DNA of 64,000 nt from an uncultured Dehalococcoidia bacterium (lineage in GTDB: Bacteria > Chloroflexota > Dehalococcoidia > Lucifugimonadales > GCA-2712585): contig OY282371.1 of the NCBI GenBank assembly GCA_958295715.1, positions 434,001 to 498,000 on the forward strand, written 5' to 3'. This document shows, one piece after another, positions 15,406 to 24,156 of this stretch; position 1 is the stretch's first letter, and each line of letters begins with the position of its first letter. Under the pieces are notes generated by a model. The model was not told the DNA's origin. It saw only the letters and a list, made by a program, of their open reading frames with translations, and did not search any database. A program made the translations under genes and the position numbers.

Positions 15406-17148
15406 TTAGGGGCTTGGCCCGGTTGGGGGGCGGGGGTTTCTCAGCTTTGCGGTGGCGGGGGCGTCGACTTGGCCTGCCGCCTCGTCAATGACCACGCCGT
15501 AGGCCTCTCTGGCGTGGGCGGCGGTGACCTTGCCGCTGCGCCAGTCTTCCAGGGTCGCTTGGGGGTCGCGTTCCATGGGGTTTCCGTAGCCGCCGCCGCC
15601 CGGCGACGTGTGCCTGAACACGTCGCCCTGCTTTAGGCGGGTGTTGATTTTGGTGGGAAGGGTTTGGCCGCCGGGCCCCGGGTTGAGGGCGTTGAGGGAG
15701 CCTTGGCCGGGCTTGCCGCCCATGAGCCCGTAGGGTGGAAAGGCCCGGCGGTCGGAGCGCCAGGTGATGGTGGCCTCCGGGGCCAGGAGTTCCCACTCTC
15801 TGGTTATGGCGAGGCCGCCGCGATGCTTGCCCGGCCCGCCGGAGTCGGGGACCAGGCCGTACCTGCGGACGCGCAGAGGGACTTGGGATTCGAGGATCTC
15901 CACGGATACGTTGGAGATGTTGGCGCCAACGCTGGCGGCCCCGCCCCTGCCGTCGCCGTTGTTCCAGGCTCCGCGGACGCCGAAGACGTTGTCGTAGAAG
16001 ACGCGGATGGAGCCGTCGGGCTGGGGGAAACCGAAGCGGCCGGTGGAGGTTCCCCCCTCCGGGGCGGCGGCGACGCGGTCGGGGACCACCTGGGCCAGGG
16101 CGCCGAGGACGGCGTCGATGAGCCTGAAGGAGGTGACGCCGCGGGCGGCGCAGGAGGCCGGATGCCGCATGTTGGTTATGGTTCCCTCCGGGGCCACCAC
16201 CTCCACGGGCCGGAAGCAGCCTGAGTTGTTGGGCATGTCTTCTCGGATGGCGCACCGGATGGCGCAGTAGGCCATTGCCTTGCTCTGGCTGAGGACGCAG
16301 TTGATGGCGCCCCGGGTCTGAGGCGCGCTGCCGGTGAAGTCCACCATCGCGGAGTTGCCGTTGACGTGGAGGGCGACTTTTATGGGTATGGGGTCGTCGC
16401 TGAGGCCGTCCTCGTCCAGGTGGTCGGTGAAGCGGTACACGCCGTCGGGCCACTGGGAGATGGCGCGGCGGGTAATCCGCTCGCTGTAGTCCATCAACTC
16501 GCGGAGGCAGTCCTTGAGGAGGTCTTGGCCGTACTCCTCCACCAGGTCCAGGAGGCCGCGGCTCCCGGCGTTGCAGGCGGATATCTGGCTTGCCAGGTCT
16601 CCCATGACCACCTCAGGGGTGCGCACGTTCAGCTTTATGAGGTCGGCTAGGGTGGGGTTGAGTTTCCCCCTCTCGTAGAGCTTGAGGGGGGGGATGCGCA
16701 GTCCTTCCTGGTAAATCTCGGTGGAGTCGTGGGCCATGCTGCCGGCGGCCCGTCCCCCGACGTCCATGTGATGAACCACGGTGACGGAGTAGGCGAAGAC
16801 CCGTTCCTCAACGAAAATGGGCGTTACGCAGAAGACGTCGGGAAGGTGCAGGCCGCCGGAGTAGGGGTCGTTTAGGATAATGGCGTCCCCCGGGTAGACG
16901 CGGCCCTTGAATTTGGCGAGGACGGCTTGCACGGCGTTGGGGATGCCGCCCATGTGGATGGGGATGGCCAGGCCCTGGTCCAGCACGTCGCCGTTGGTGT
17001 CGCACAGGGCGGCTGAGAAGTCGAAGGCCTGGGTGGTGGTTGGGGAGCGGCCGGTGCGCTGGACGGTGAGCATCATTTCGTCGGTGATGGACTGGAGGGC
17101 GTTGCGTATGACTTCGAAGGTGACGGGATCCAAGGGCGGGCGGTTCAT
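15406..17148 (-). CDS. hyuB: Hydantoinase B/oxoprolinase-type subunit
   Basis: The B subunit of the ATP-dependent hydantoinase/5-oxoprolinase/acetone carboxylase family; it acts with HyuA to hydrolyse a cyclic amide or activate a substrate. Its 580 residues match the family. Recognisable parts are PVTFEVIRNALQSITDEM at the N-terminus, DFSAALCDTNGDVLDQG, HMGGIPNAV, GDAIILNDPYSGGLHLPD, and the glycine-rich end TSPGGGGYGNPMERDP. The hyuA stop lies one base upstream of its ATG, so the two are co-translated. The true substrate is open. Confidence 0.9.
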   Translation of the reverse strand: MNRPPLDPVTFEVIRNALQSITDEMMLTVQRTGRSPTTTQAFDFSAALCDTNGDVLDQGLAIPIHMGGIPNAVQAVLAKFKGRVYPGDAIILNDPYSGGLHLPDVFCVTPIFVEERVFAYSVTVVHHMDVGGRAAGSMAHDSTEIYQEGLRIPPLKLYERGKLNPTLADLIKLNVRTPEVVMGDLASQISACNAGSRGLLDLVEEYGQDLLKDCLRELMDYSERITRRAISQWPDGVYRFTDHLDEDGLSDDPIPIKVALHVNGNSAMVDFTGSAPQTRGAINCVLSQSKAMAYCAIRCAIREDMPNNSGCFRPVEVVAPEGTITNMRHPASCAARGVTSFRLIDAVLGALAQVVPDRVAAAPEGGTSTGRFGFPQPDGSIRVFYDNVFGVRGAWNNGDGRGGAASVGANISNVSVEILESQVPLRVRRYGLVPDSGGPGKHRGGLAITREWELLAPEATITWRSDRRAFPPYGLMGGKPGQGSLNALNPGPGGQTLPTKINTRLKQGDVFRHTSPGGGGYGNPMERDPQATLEDWRSGKVTAAHAREAYGVVIDEAAGQVDAPATAKLRNPRPPTGPSP

Positions 17149-17149
17149 G

Positions 17150-19255
17150 CTACTGCTCCCAACGGAGGATGACGTTCCACCGGTCGTCGCGGCTGACGGC
17201 GCAGCCCGGGGGCGCCACTATGGTGGTGTCGTACTCTTCTATGATGACTGGGCCGGGGATGGGTTGAAGGGAGAGGCGGCCGCGGGTGGTGACCTCGGTT
17301 TGAAGATGGCCGTGGCGGGGTCCGAAGTAGGCCGCGCGGCTGCCCCTCCCGCCCTGAGCGCGGTATAGGGACGCGCCTATGGCGGCCAGGTTGGGTTGGG
17401 ATGAGGGCGGGGCGGCGGGGCGTCCGATGACGCGTATGTTGATGATTTCGATGGGTTCTCCGGGGGACTGGTAGCCGTAGGTGCGGTGGTGCTCCTCGCC
17501 AAAGGCGGCTTCCAGGTCCGGCGTTTGCCCGGAGGGGGGCATGGGGACGGTGAGTTCGTGGACCTGGGCGGCGTAGTGGAGGTCGGCGAAGCGTTCGAAG
17601 ACCAGTCCCTGGGGGTCGTAGCCCTCCCGCCGCAGGACGTCTCCGGCCTCGGCCTCCAGAGCGGCGTAGCTTTCCTCCAGGACTGGGCGCGCTGCGGCGC
17701 CGGAGCCGGTCATAAGGCTGTGGACGAATTCGTACTCCTGGGGGGCGGAGAGGAGGCCCAGGCTGCTGAAGAGGCCCGGCGCGGCGGGGATGATGACCCG
17801 GGGTATGCCCATCTGGTGGGCGAGGGCCGCCGCGTGGCAGGGGCCGCTGCCGCCGAAGGCCACGAGGGTGAAGTTCCGCGCGTCTCTGCCCCGCTCGGTG
17901 GTGACGGAGCGGATGGCCCTGGCCATGGAGGCGTTGGCCACGGTGTGAACGCCGTAGGCCGCTTCCAACAGTGACAGCCCCAACGGTCTGGCGACCTGGG
18001 CGTCAAAGAGGCCGGCGGCCTTGTTCAGGTTGACTTTGAGGGCGCCGCCGAGGAGGCTTTCCGGGTTCAGATAGCCGAGGAGCAGGTTGGCGTCGGTGGT
18101 GGTGGGTTGGGAGCCGCCCCGGTCGTAGCAGATGGGCCCCGGCTCGGCGCCGGCGCTGCGGGGGCCGACCTGGAAGGAGCCGGCCTTGTCGAGGGATACG
18201 AGGCTGCCGCCGCCGGCCCCCACCTCGGCCACGTCCACGGCGCGGACCAGGAGGAGGTAGCCGCCGCCCTTGAGGAGCCGGCTGCCCCGGGAGATGGGCG
18301 CGCCGATTTCGTATTCGGCGGCCTTGTGGGGCGCGCCGTTTTCGATGACGGCGGCCTTGGTGGTGGTTCCCCCCATGTCGAAGGTTAGCAGGTTGGGCGC
18401 CGCCATCTCCTTGGAAAGTTGCAGCGCCCCGGCCACCCCGGCCACAGGCCCGGATTCCAGGGAAAACACCGGCCGGCGTCCGGCCCTGTGCGAGGTCATC
18501 ATGCCGCCGCTGGACTGCATCACCAGGATGGGGGCCTTGATTCCCATGGCCGTTATGCGGCGTCTAAGGGAGGTCAGATAGGCGTTCATAATCGGCATCA
18601 GGTAGGCGTTGGCCACGGCGGTGCTGGCGCGCTCGTACTCCCGTATGGCCGAGACTACGCGGTGGGAGAGGCTGACGAACATCCCCTCGTGGTCCTTGCG
18701 TATGAGGTCGCCTATGGCCTGCTCGTGGAGGGGGTTCTTGTAGGCGTTGATGAGGCATACGGCGATGGACTCGACGCCTTCTTGGAGGAGTTGGTCCACG
18801 GCGCGGCGCGCGTCCTCCGGGTCGATGGGCGTGAGGACACGGCCCTGGGCGTCCATGCGCTCGTCGACCTCCAGCCGCAGACGCCGGGGGACCAGGGGTT
18901 CGGGCGGGGTGTAGAAGAGGTCGTAGAGGGACGGGGTGCGCAGCCGGCGCAGTTCCAGAACGTCGCGGAACCCCTTGGTGGTGATGAGTCCGACGGTGGC
19001 CCCGCGGCGTTCCAAAACGGCGTTGGTGGCCGCGGTGGTGCTGTGGCACACCTCGAGGACGCTTTCAGGGGGAACGCCGGCGTCCTTCAGGACTTGGCGT
19101 ATGCCCGTGATTATGCCTTCGTCGTACCTGCCCGGCGTGGAGGAGACCTTCTTGACGGCGAACTGCCCGTCGGGGGCCATGAGGGCCACGTCGGTGAAGG
19201 TGCCGCCCACGTCCACGCCAAGGCGGTATCCTCTGTGGGCGGGTGGTGAGGTCAC
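17150..19255 (-). CDS. hyuA: Hydantoinase A/oxoprolinase-type subunit
   Basis: ATP-binding partner of HyuB. The GTG start at 19255 (VTSPPAHRGYRLGVDVGG) is chosen because the actin-like ATPase motif GVDVGGTFTDVALM begins a few residues later and GGAAGGAAG lies upstream. The longer open frame to 19555 is proline/arginine-rich shadow of the neighbouring gene. Other family signatures are CHSTTAATNAVLERRGA, GPVAGVAGA, LTFDMGGTTTKAAV, and the C-terminal GPVIIEEYDTTIVAPPG. It has 701 residues. It forms a module with hyuB and sits behind the threonine synthase-like gene. Confidence 0.9.
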   Translation of the reverse strand: MTSPPAHRGYRLGVDVGGTFTDVALMAPDGQFAVKKVSSTPGRYDEGIITGIRQVLKDAGVPPESVLEVCHSTTAATNAVLERRGATVGLITTKGFRDVLELRRLRTPSLYDLFYTPPEPLVPRRLRLEVDERMDAQGRVLTPIDPEDARRAVDQLLQEGVESIAVCLINAYKNPLHEQAIGDLIRKDHEGMFVSLSHRVVSAIREYERASTAVANAYLMPIMNAYLTSLRRRITAMGIKAPILVMQSSGGMMTSHRAGRRPVFSLESGPVAGVAGALQLSKEMAAPNLLTFDMGGTTTKAAVIENGAPHKAAEYEIGAPISRGSRLLKGGGYLLLVRAVDVAEVGAGGGSLVSLDKAGSFQVGPRSAGAEPGPICYDRGGSQPTTTDANLLLGYLNPESLLGGALKVNLNKAAGLFDAQVARPLGLSLLEAAYGVHTVANASMARAIRSVTTERGRDARNFTLVAFGGSGPCHAAALAHQMGIPRVIIPAAPGLFSSLGLLSAPQEYEFVHSLMTGSGAAARPVLEESYAALEAEAGDVLRREGYDPQGLVFERFADLHYAAQVHELTVPMPPSGQTPDLEAAFGEEHHRTYGYQSPGEPIEIINIRVIGRPAAPPSSQPNLAAIGASLYRAQGGRGSRAAYFGPRHGHLQTEVTTRGRLSLQPIPGPVIIEEYDTTIVAPPGCAVSRDDRWNVILRWEQ

Positions 19256-19386
19256 TGGGGCTTCCTTCCGGAGGCCCTGCGCCGGCCATGAGACGCGAGG
19301 GGCGTCAGGGCTTGGGCGCGTGGCGAATCCAGAGGCCGGGAGGCGCCGGAGGGTTTGGGCTGCCGGTTCTCCATCAGGCCGGCGGG

Positions 19387-20529
19387 CTAGTAGCCGGGTA
19401 TGGGTTCCTTCAGGCCGAATCCGGTGAGGGGGAGGAGGGCGGTCTCCCCAGGCTGGATGGCGCCCTTGGCCTTGAGGTTTTCCAGTGCGCCCAGGACGAT
19501 GGCCGAGGTGGGTTCCACTATTATCCCTTCCATCTCGGCCAGGAGCCGCTGCCATCGCAGGAGGCTGCCTTCCGAAACGGTTACGAAGCTGCCGCCGGAC
19601 CCCCTGGCGGCCTGTACGAGGACTGACGGGCGGGGCGGGTTGACGACGCCGATTCCGTTGGCCTTGCTGGTGGCGTCGCCGGGGCCGGGCGTCCAGGCGC
19701 GGCCTTCAAAGGCGGCCACCACGGGCTGAGTCTCCTCGGTCTGGGCGCCGTGGAGCTTGGGCATCCGGGCGACGCGTCCATCCTCCACCATCTCATTGAA
19801 TCCCTTCCAAAGGCCCTGGTATATGGAGCCGTTGCCGATGGGCACGATGACGTGATCGGGCAGAGGGTCCATCTGCTGGGCGATTTCGTAGGCCATGGTC
19901 TTGAGGCCCTCGATGAAGTAGATGTTTTGGCCGTAGTTCATGTGGAGAATGCCGGCGTCTTGGGCGTACTGGCGCGCGCCCTCGTTCCGCGCGGCGCGTC
20001 CGGAGCCGACGTTGTGGACCTGGGCGCCGTGCATGGCGATGGCGTGCAGCTTGCGGCTGTCGTAGGTGGTTTCGTTGGCGAAGCCGTGGAACTCAATGCC
20101 CGCGCGGGCGCAGTAGGCGGCGAAGGAGTGGCCCGCGTTGCCCCCCGTGGCGTCGGCCACCTTGGTGACGCCCGTGTCCTTGAGAACGGACACCTGTATA
20201 ACGTTGCCCCGGTCTTTGAAGGAGCCGGTGGGGTTGAAGTACTCCATCTTGGCGCTGAGGCCGGGAACGTCTAGGCTATGGCCGATGCGTGGGAGTGGGA
20301 CGATGGGCGTGTTTCCCTCACCCATGGTCACCAGGTTGGCGGGGTCGTTGATGGGGAGGGTCGGCAGGTACCGGGCAGTGCCGGCGGCGCCGGCGTCTAC
20401 GCGGGCCTCCACGGTGGCGGGGGTGTCGTATTGGGCGTCGAGGAGGCCGTTGCAGCCCTCGCAGTAGAGGCGGTACCTGCTGCTATCGTGTGTCCGGTCG
20501 CACTGGACGCATATGAGATGGTAGGCCAC
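19387..20529 (-). CDS. Threonine synthase-like PLP enzyme
   Basis: A fold-type II PLP enzyme of the threonine synthase family, 380 residues. An N-terminal zinc ribbon is formed by C7-C10 and C23-C26 (CVQC, CEGC). The Schiff-base lysine is Lys105 in NPTGSFKDRG, the phosphate loop is ATGGNAGHS, and the late PLP-ring motif is EPTSAIVLGAL. It has normal length for type 2 threonine synthase. Its position between a GlcG-like gene and hyuA, rather than beside hom or thrB, leaves open a different reaction (for example another beta/gamma-replacement) in the local catabolic cluster. Confidence 0.82.
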   Translation of the reverse strand: MAYHLICVQCDRTHDSSRYRLYCEGCNGLLDAQYDTPATVEARVDAGAAGTARYLPTLPINDPANLVTMGEGNTPIVPLPRIGHSLDVPGLSAKMEYFNPTGSFKDRGNVIQVSVLKDTGVTKVADATGGNAGHSFAAYCARAGIEFHGFANETTYDSRKLHAIAMHGAQVHNVGSGRAARNEGARQYAQDAGILHMNYGQNIYFIEGLKTMAYEIAQQMDPLPDHVIVPIGNGSIYQGLWKGFNEMVEDGRVARMPKLHGAQTEETQPVVAAFEGRAWTPGPGDATSKANGIGVVNPPRPSVLVQAARGSGGSFVTVSEGSLLRWQRLLAEMEGIIVEPTSAIVLGALENLKAKGAIQPGETALLPLTGFGLKEPIPGY

Positions 20530-20596
20530 GGCTTCTCCTTACCCTTGGGATGTGCGGCTGTTTGGGGTCATGGGTTGATGGCCGGCCCTTAAAGCC

Positions 20597-20992
20597 TTAG
20601 AGGGTCGCGATGCCGGCTGCGGCGCAGTCCTCGTCCTCCTGGGCCGTCCCGCCGCCAACGCCGCAGGCCCCGACGAAGCGGCCATCGCGGACGATGGGCA
20701 GCGCGCCTTGGCTGGGTATCATGTGGCCGCCTTCAGCGGCGATGATGCCCTGGATGATGGGGGCGTCGGCCCGGGCCTGGGTCTCCCGGCTGGGCTGGCC
20801 GAAGCCCACGGCGGCAATGGCCTTGCCCTGGGAGCCGTAGCAGCTGGCCCACGTGGCGGTTTCCATGCGCTGGAAGGCCAGGAGCCGGCCGCCGCCATCC
20901 ACCACGGCGGCGCTTATCCGTATGTTCAACTCATCGGCCTTGGCCATGGCCCCCTCTATGATGCGGTTGGCTTCTGCCAGGGTTAGGTTCAT
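20597..20992 (-). CDS. GlcG/HbpS-like heme-binding domain protein (DUF336)
   Basis: A 131-residue single-domain protein of the GlcG/HbpS family. It begins LTLAEANRIIEGAMAKADEL, with a central VDGGGRLLAFQRME, and ends GACGVGGGTAQEDEDCAAAGI. Members often bind heme or stand beside catabolic and transport genes; no fixed reaction is known. It is the first gene of the minus-strand run leading to hyuA/hyuB. Confidence 0.85.
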   Translation of the reverse strand: MNLTLAEANRIIEGAMAKADELNIRISAAVVDGGGRLLAFQRMETATWASCYGSQGKAIAAVGFGQPSRETQARADAPIIQGIIAAEGGHMIPSQGALPIVRDGRFVGACGVGGGTAQEDEDCAAAGIATL

Positions 20993-21133
20993 GGGCGCGG
21001 GCTCCTTTGCGTTGCGTGTGGGCCAGTTGTCAGCAGTCTAAAGGGCGCGGCGGGATGCGTCAAGTTCCGGTTCCACCCTCGCCCTTCCCGGCAAAAGGGG
21101 GATACGGCGTTGGAAGGACGGCCTTGGCGCGGT

Positions 21134-22150
21134 CTAGAGACCCTTGGCGGCTAGGAAGGCGCAGAGGTCGGCGGTGCGGCAGGAGTAGCCCCATTCGTTG
21201 TCGTACCAGCCAAGGATTTTCACCATTTCGCCCTCCATCACTATGGTGAAGAGGGAGTCGAAGACGCAGCTGTGGGGATTCCCGATGAAGTCGCTGCTGA
21301 CCAGGGGTTCGTCGCAGTACTGGAGGACTTGAGAGAGAGGGCCGGTGGCGGCGGCCTCTTGGAAGGCTGCGTTCACCTCCTCCACGGTGGTCTTGCGCTG
21401 GAGGATGGCGGTGAAGTCGGTGGCGGAGACGGCGCTGGTGGGCACGCGGAAGGCGGCCCCGTGAAGCCTGCCCTGCAGCTCCGGGATGACGAGGCCGACG
21501 GCTAGGGCGGCCCCGGTGGTGGTGGGTATGATGTTGGCGGCGGCTGCCCTGGCGCGGCGCAGGTCTCCGTGGACCTGGTCTAGTATCTTCTGGTCGTTGG
21601 TGTAGGCGTGGACGGTGGACATGAGGCCGTACCGAACGCCGAAGGTCTGGTGGAGGACTTTGGCCATGGGCGCGAAGCAGTTGGTTGTGCAGGAGGCGTT
21701 GGAGATGACGTGGTGCCGTTGGGGGTCGTAGGCGTCGTCGTTCACGCCCAGAACCAGGGTTATGTCCTCGCCCTTGGCGGGCGCGGATATGACCACCTTC
21801 TTGGCCCCGCCTTGCCGGTGGGCCGCGGCCTTGGCGGCGTCGGTGAAGAAGCCGGTGGACTCCACGACCAGGTCTGCGCCCACGGAGTCCCAGGGTATGA
21901 GGCCGGGGTCGCGTTGGGAAAAGACCCCCACCTCGGCGCCGTTGATGATGAGGGAGTCGCCGGCCGTCTCCACGGAGCCGGGAAAGGCCCCGTAGTTGGT
22001 GTCGTACTTGAGGAGATGGGCGTTGGTCCGGGCGTCGGCCAGGTCGTTGACGGCGACGACTTCCAGCGAGTCGGGATGGCGTTCCAGGGCCGCTCTCAGG
22101 ACCTGGCGTCCGATTCTGCCGAAGCCGTTGATGCCTATTCGAGTCTTCAA
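21134..22150 (-). CDS. gap: Glyceraldehyde-3-phosphate dehydrogenase
   Basis: A glycolytic and gluconeogenic NAD(P)-dependent enzyme of 338 residues. The Rossmann start is [22 protein letters not shown]. The catalytic cysteine is Cys154 in [17 protein letters not shown], and the C-terminus is [15 protein letters not shown]. It is transcribed after eno with a 104-base gap that may hold its own signals (a GAGGGGTTTTTTCT run near 22210). Confidence 0.96.
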   Translation of the reverse strand: MKTRIGINGFGRIGRQVLRAALERHPDSLEVVAVNDLADARTNAHLLKYDTNYGAFPGSVETAGDSLIINGAEVGVFSQRDPGLIPWDSVGADLVVESTGFFTDAAKAAAHRQGGAKKVVISAPAKGEDITLVLGVNDDAYDPQRHHVISNASCTTNCFAPMAKVLHQTFGVRYGLMSTVHAYTNDQKILDQVHGDLRRARAAAANIIPTTTGAALAVGLVIPELQGRLHGAAFRVPTSAVSATDFTAILQRKTTVEEVNAAFQEAAATGPLSQVLQYCDEPLVSSDFIGNPHSCVFDSLFTIVMEGEMVKILGWYDNEWGYSCRTADLCAFLAAKGL

Positions 22151-22254
22151 GGGGTCACCTCGCGTCTGGTGAATTGTTTAAGGGTCACGGCGTATCTTAC
22201 AGGAGTTTGAGGGGTTTTTTCTAGCGGGGGGCGGGAGGACGTGGCGTTAGCGCC

Positions 22255-23541
22255 TCAAGCCAACAGGCCGCGGTAGGGGGAGAGGCCGGCGTATTCGGCC
22301 CTGGCGCCAAGCTCCTCCTCTATGCGGAGGAGGCGGTTGTACTTGGCGCAGCGTTCGGAGCGGCAGGGGGCGCCGGCCTTGATCTGCCCGGCGTTCAGGG
22401 CCACGGCCAGGTCTGCGATGGTTGTGTCCTCGGTTTCGCCGGAGCGGTGGCTCACCACGGCCCCCCACCCGGCCTTTTTCGCCAGGGTGAAGGCGTCGAT
22501 GGTCTCGGTGATGGACCCCACCTGGTTGAGCTTCAGCAGAACGGCGTTGCTGGCGTTCGTGTCGATGCCCCTTTGGATGCGCTCTAGGTTGGTGGTGTAG
22601 AGGTCGTCGCCGACGAGTTGCAGCCTGTGGGACAGGGCGTTGGAGAGCTTGCTCCAGCCGGCCCAGTCGTCCTCGCCGAGGCCGTCCTCTATGCTGAGCA
22701 CGTGGAACTCGCGGGCCCAGCCTCCGTAGAAGTCGATAAGCCCTTCGGAGTCCAGGGTAATCCCATCCCGGCTGAGGTGATAGGTCTCTCCGGCCATGAA
22801 CTCGGTGGCCGCGGCGTCGATGCCGATGAAGCAGTCCCTCCCCAGGGTGTGGCCCGCGTCTTCAACGGCGGATGCGACGAGTTCCAAGGCCATCCGGTTG
22901 GAGGGCAGTTGGGGCGCGAAACCGCCCTCGTCGCCCACGTTGGCGCTGAGGCCCTGCCGCTGGAGGATGGCCTTCAGGGACTGGTATATCTCGGCCCCGG
23001 CCCGTAGGGCCTCGCCGAAGGTGGGCAGTCCGGCGGGGATGACCATGATTTCCTGGATGTCTATGGAGTTTTGGGCGTGGGCGCCGCCGTTGAGGATGTT
23101 GAACATAGGGACGGGGAGGGTCGGGCGGTCGGAGACGGCCAGATACCGGTAGAGGGGGGTCTTCTTGGAAGCGGCGGCGGCGTGGGCGACGGCCAGGGAG
23201 ACAGCGAGGATGGCGTTGGCGCCTAGCCGGGACTTGTTGGGGGTGGCGTCTAGGTCGATGAGGAGGCGGTCAATCGAAGGCTGGTCGAAAGGGGAGCGGC
23301 CTTTAAGGGCGGGCAGCATCTCCCGGTGGATGTTGGCGATGGCCTTGAGAACGCCGCGGCCTCCGAAGCGTTGCGGGTCGCCGTCGCGCAGTTCCAGGGC
23401 CTCGTGAGCCCCGACGCTGGAGCCGGAGGGGACGGCTGCCCTCCCCCATGAACCGTCGGAAAGCTCCACCTGGGCTTCAATGGTTGGCGTTCCCCGGGAG
23501 TCTAGTATCTCGCGGGCGCGGATGTTGGCTATGGACGTCAC
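22255..23541 (-). CDS. eno: Enolase
   Basis: Converts 2-phosphoglycerate to phosphoenolpyruvate. It has 428 residues with the N-terminal IANIRAREILDSRGTPTIEA, metal ligands in GIDAAATEF, SIEDGLGEDD and VGDDL, and the C-terminal SHRSGETEDTTIADLAVAL and GAPCRSERCAKYNRLLRIEEEL. The catalytic lysine of the usual LLKLNQVGS is present. It starts at GTG 23541, overlapping the stop of the upstream gene (GTGA), so the two are translationally coupled. Confidence 0.97.
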   Translation of the reverse strand: MTSIANIRAREILDSRGTPTIEAQVELSDGSWGRAAVPSGSSVGAHEALELRDGDPQRFGGRGVLKAIANIHREMLPALKGRSPFDQPSIDRLLIDLDATPNKSRLGANAILAVSLAVAHAAAASKKTPLYRYLAVSDRPTLPVPMFNILNGGAHAQNSIDIQEIMVIPAGLPTFGEALRAGAEIYQSLKAILQRQGLSANVGDEGGFAPQLPSNRMALELVASAVEDAGHTLGRDCFIGIDAAATEFMAGETYHLSRDGITLDSEGLIDFYGGWAREFHVLSIEDGLGEDDWAGWSKLSNALSHRLQLVGDDLYTTNLERIQRGIDTNASNAVLLKLNQVGSITETIDAFTLAKKAGWGAVVSHRSGETEDTTIADLAVALNAGQIKAGAPCRSERCAKYNRLLRIEEELGARAEYAGLSPYRGLLA

Positions 23542-24062
23542 GGCGCGGCGCGGGGGTCTCCTGAGTCCGGGCCGCGGGACTTGGCGGCTGCGATGGCCTT
23601 TTCCACCGCGTCCACGGCGTCGGTGGCCCGGATGACGTCGTCGCCGGAGCCGTCACCGGCGGAGAAGGTCCAGGTGCCGAGGCCGACGACGGGTATCTTT
23701 TCGGCCAGGGCGTGGCCTATCTCCGACATGGTGCCGTAGGAGCCTTCAATGGCGATGACGGCGCGGCCGCTCTTGACCACCATGATGTTGCGGGCGTAGC
23801 CGATGCCGGCGCAGATGGGCACGTCCACGTAGGCGTTGGCGTCGTCGGGGTCGCTGCCGGGGAGAATGCCGATGGTGAGGCCGTTCTCCTCCTTGGCGCC
23901 CTTGCAGACACCCTCCATTATCCCGATGAGGCCGCCGCAGACCACGGCGGCGCCGCGCTTGGCAAGCTCCCGCCCAACCTGTTCGGAATGGCGCAGGGCC
24001 TTGGGCGAGGGGTATCTCCCGCCTATCACGGCTATGGTGAGGGGTCTGTGTGGGGGGTTCAC
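23538..24062 (-). CDS. LOG-like nucleotide-binding protein (TIGR00725 type)
   Basis: A 174-residue Rossmann-like protein of the lysine-decarboxylase-like/LOG superfamily. Motifs are IAVIGGRYPS at the start, VVCGGLIGIMEGVCKGAKEENG (36-57), and VIAIEGSYGTMSEIGHAL (100-117), the PGGxGTxxE site in altered form. Relatives include cytokinin-activating LOG and molybdenum cofactor carrier-like proteins; the role of this subgroup is unsettled. It overlaps eno by four bases. The ~90-base spacer upstream shows nothing clear. Confidence 0.8.
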   Translation of the reverse strand: MNPPHRPLTIAVIGGRYPSPKALRHSEQVGRELAKRGAAVVCGGLIGIMEGVCKGAKEENGLTIGILPGSDPDDANAYVDVPICAGIGYARNIMVVKSGRAVIAIEGSYGTMSEIGHALAEKIPVVGLGTWTFSAGDGSGDDVIRATDAVDAVEKAIAAAKSRGPDSGDPRAAP

Positions 24063-24156
24063 GGCGTCTCCTTAGGTTATATTGAGCAGAGGGCCATTAT
24101 ATCAGATTGGAGGATGGCGGGCCGCCGCGCCTGGGTTCCAACCTTCTACGCGCGGC

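Noticed and set aside
19256-19555. 100-residue N-terminal extension of HyuA
   Set aside because: Low-complexity Arg/Pro sequence overlapping the threonine synthase-like gene in another frame; the conserved ATPase domain starts right after GTG 19255.
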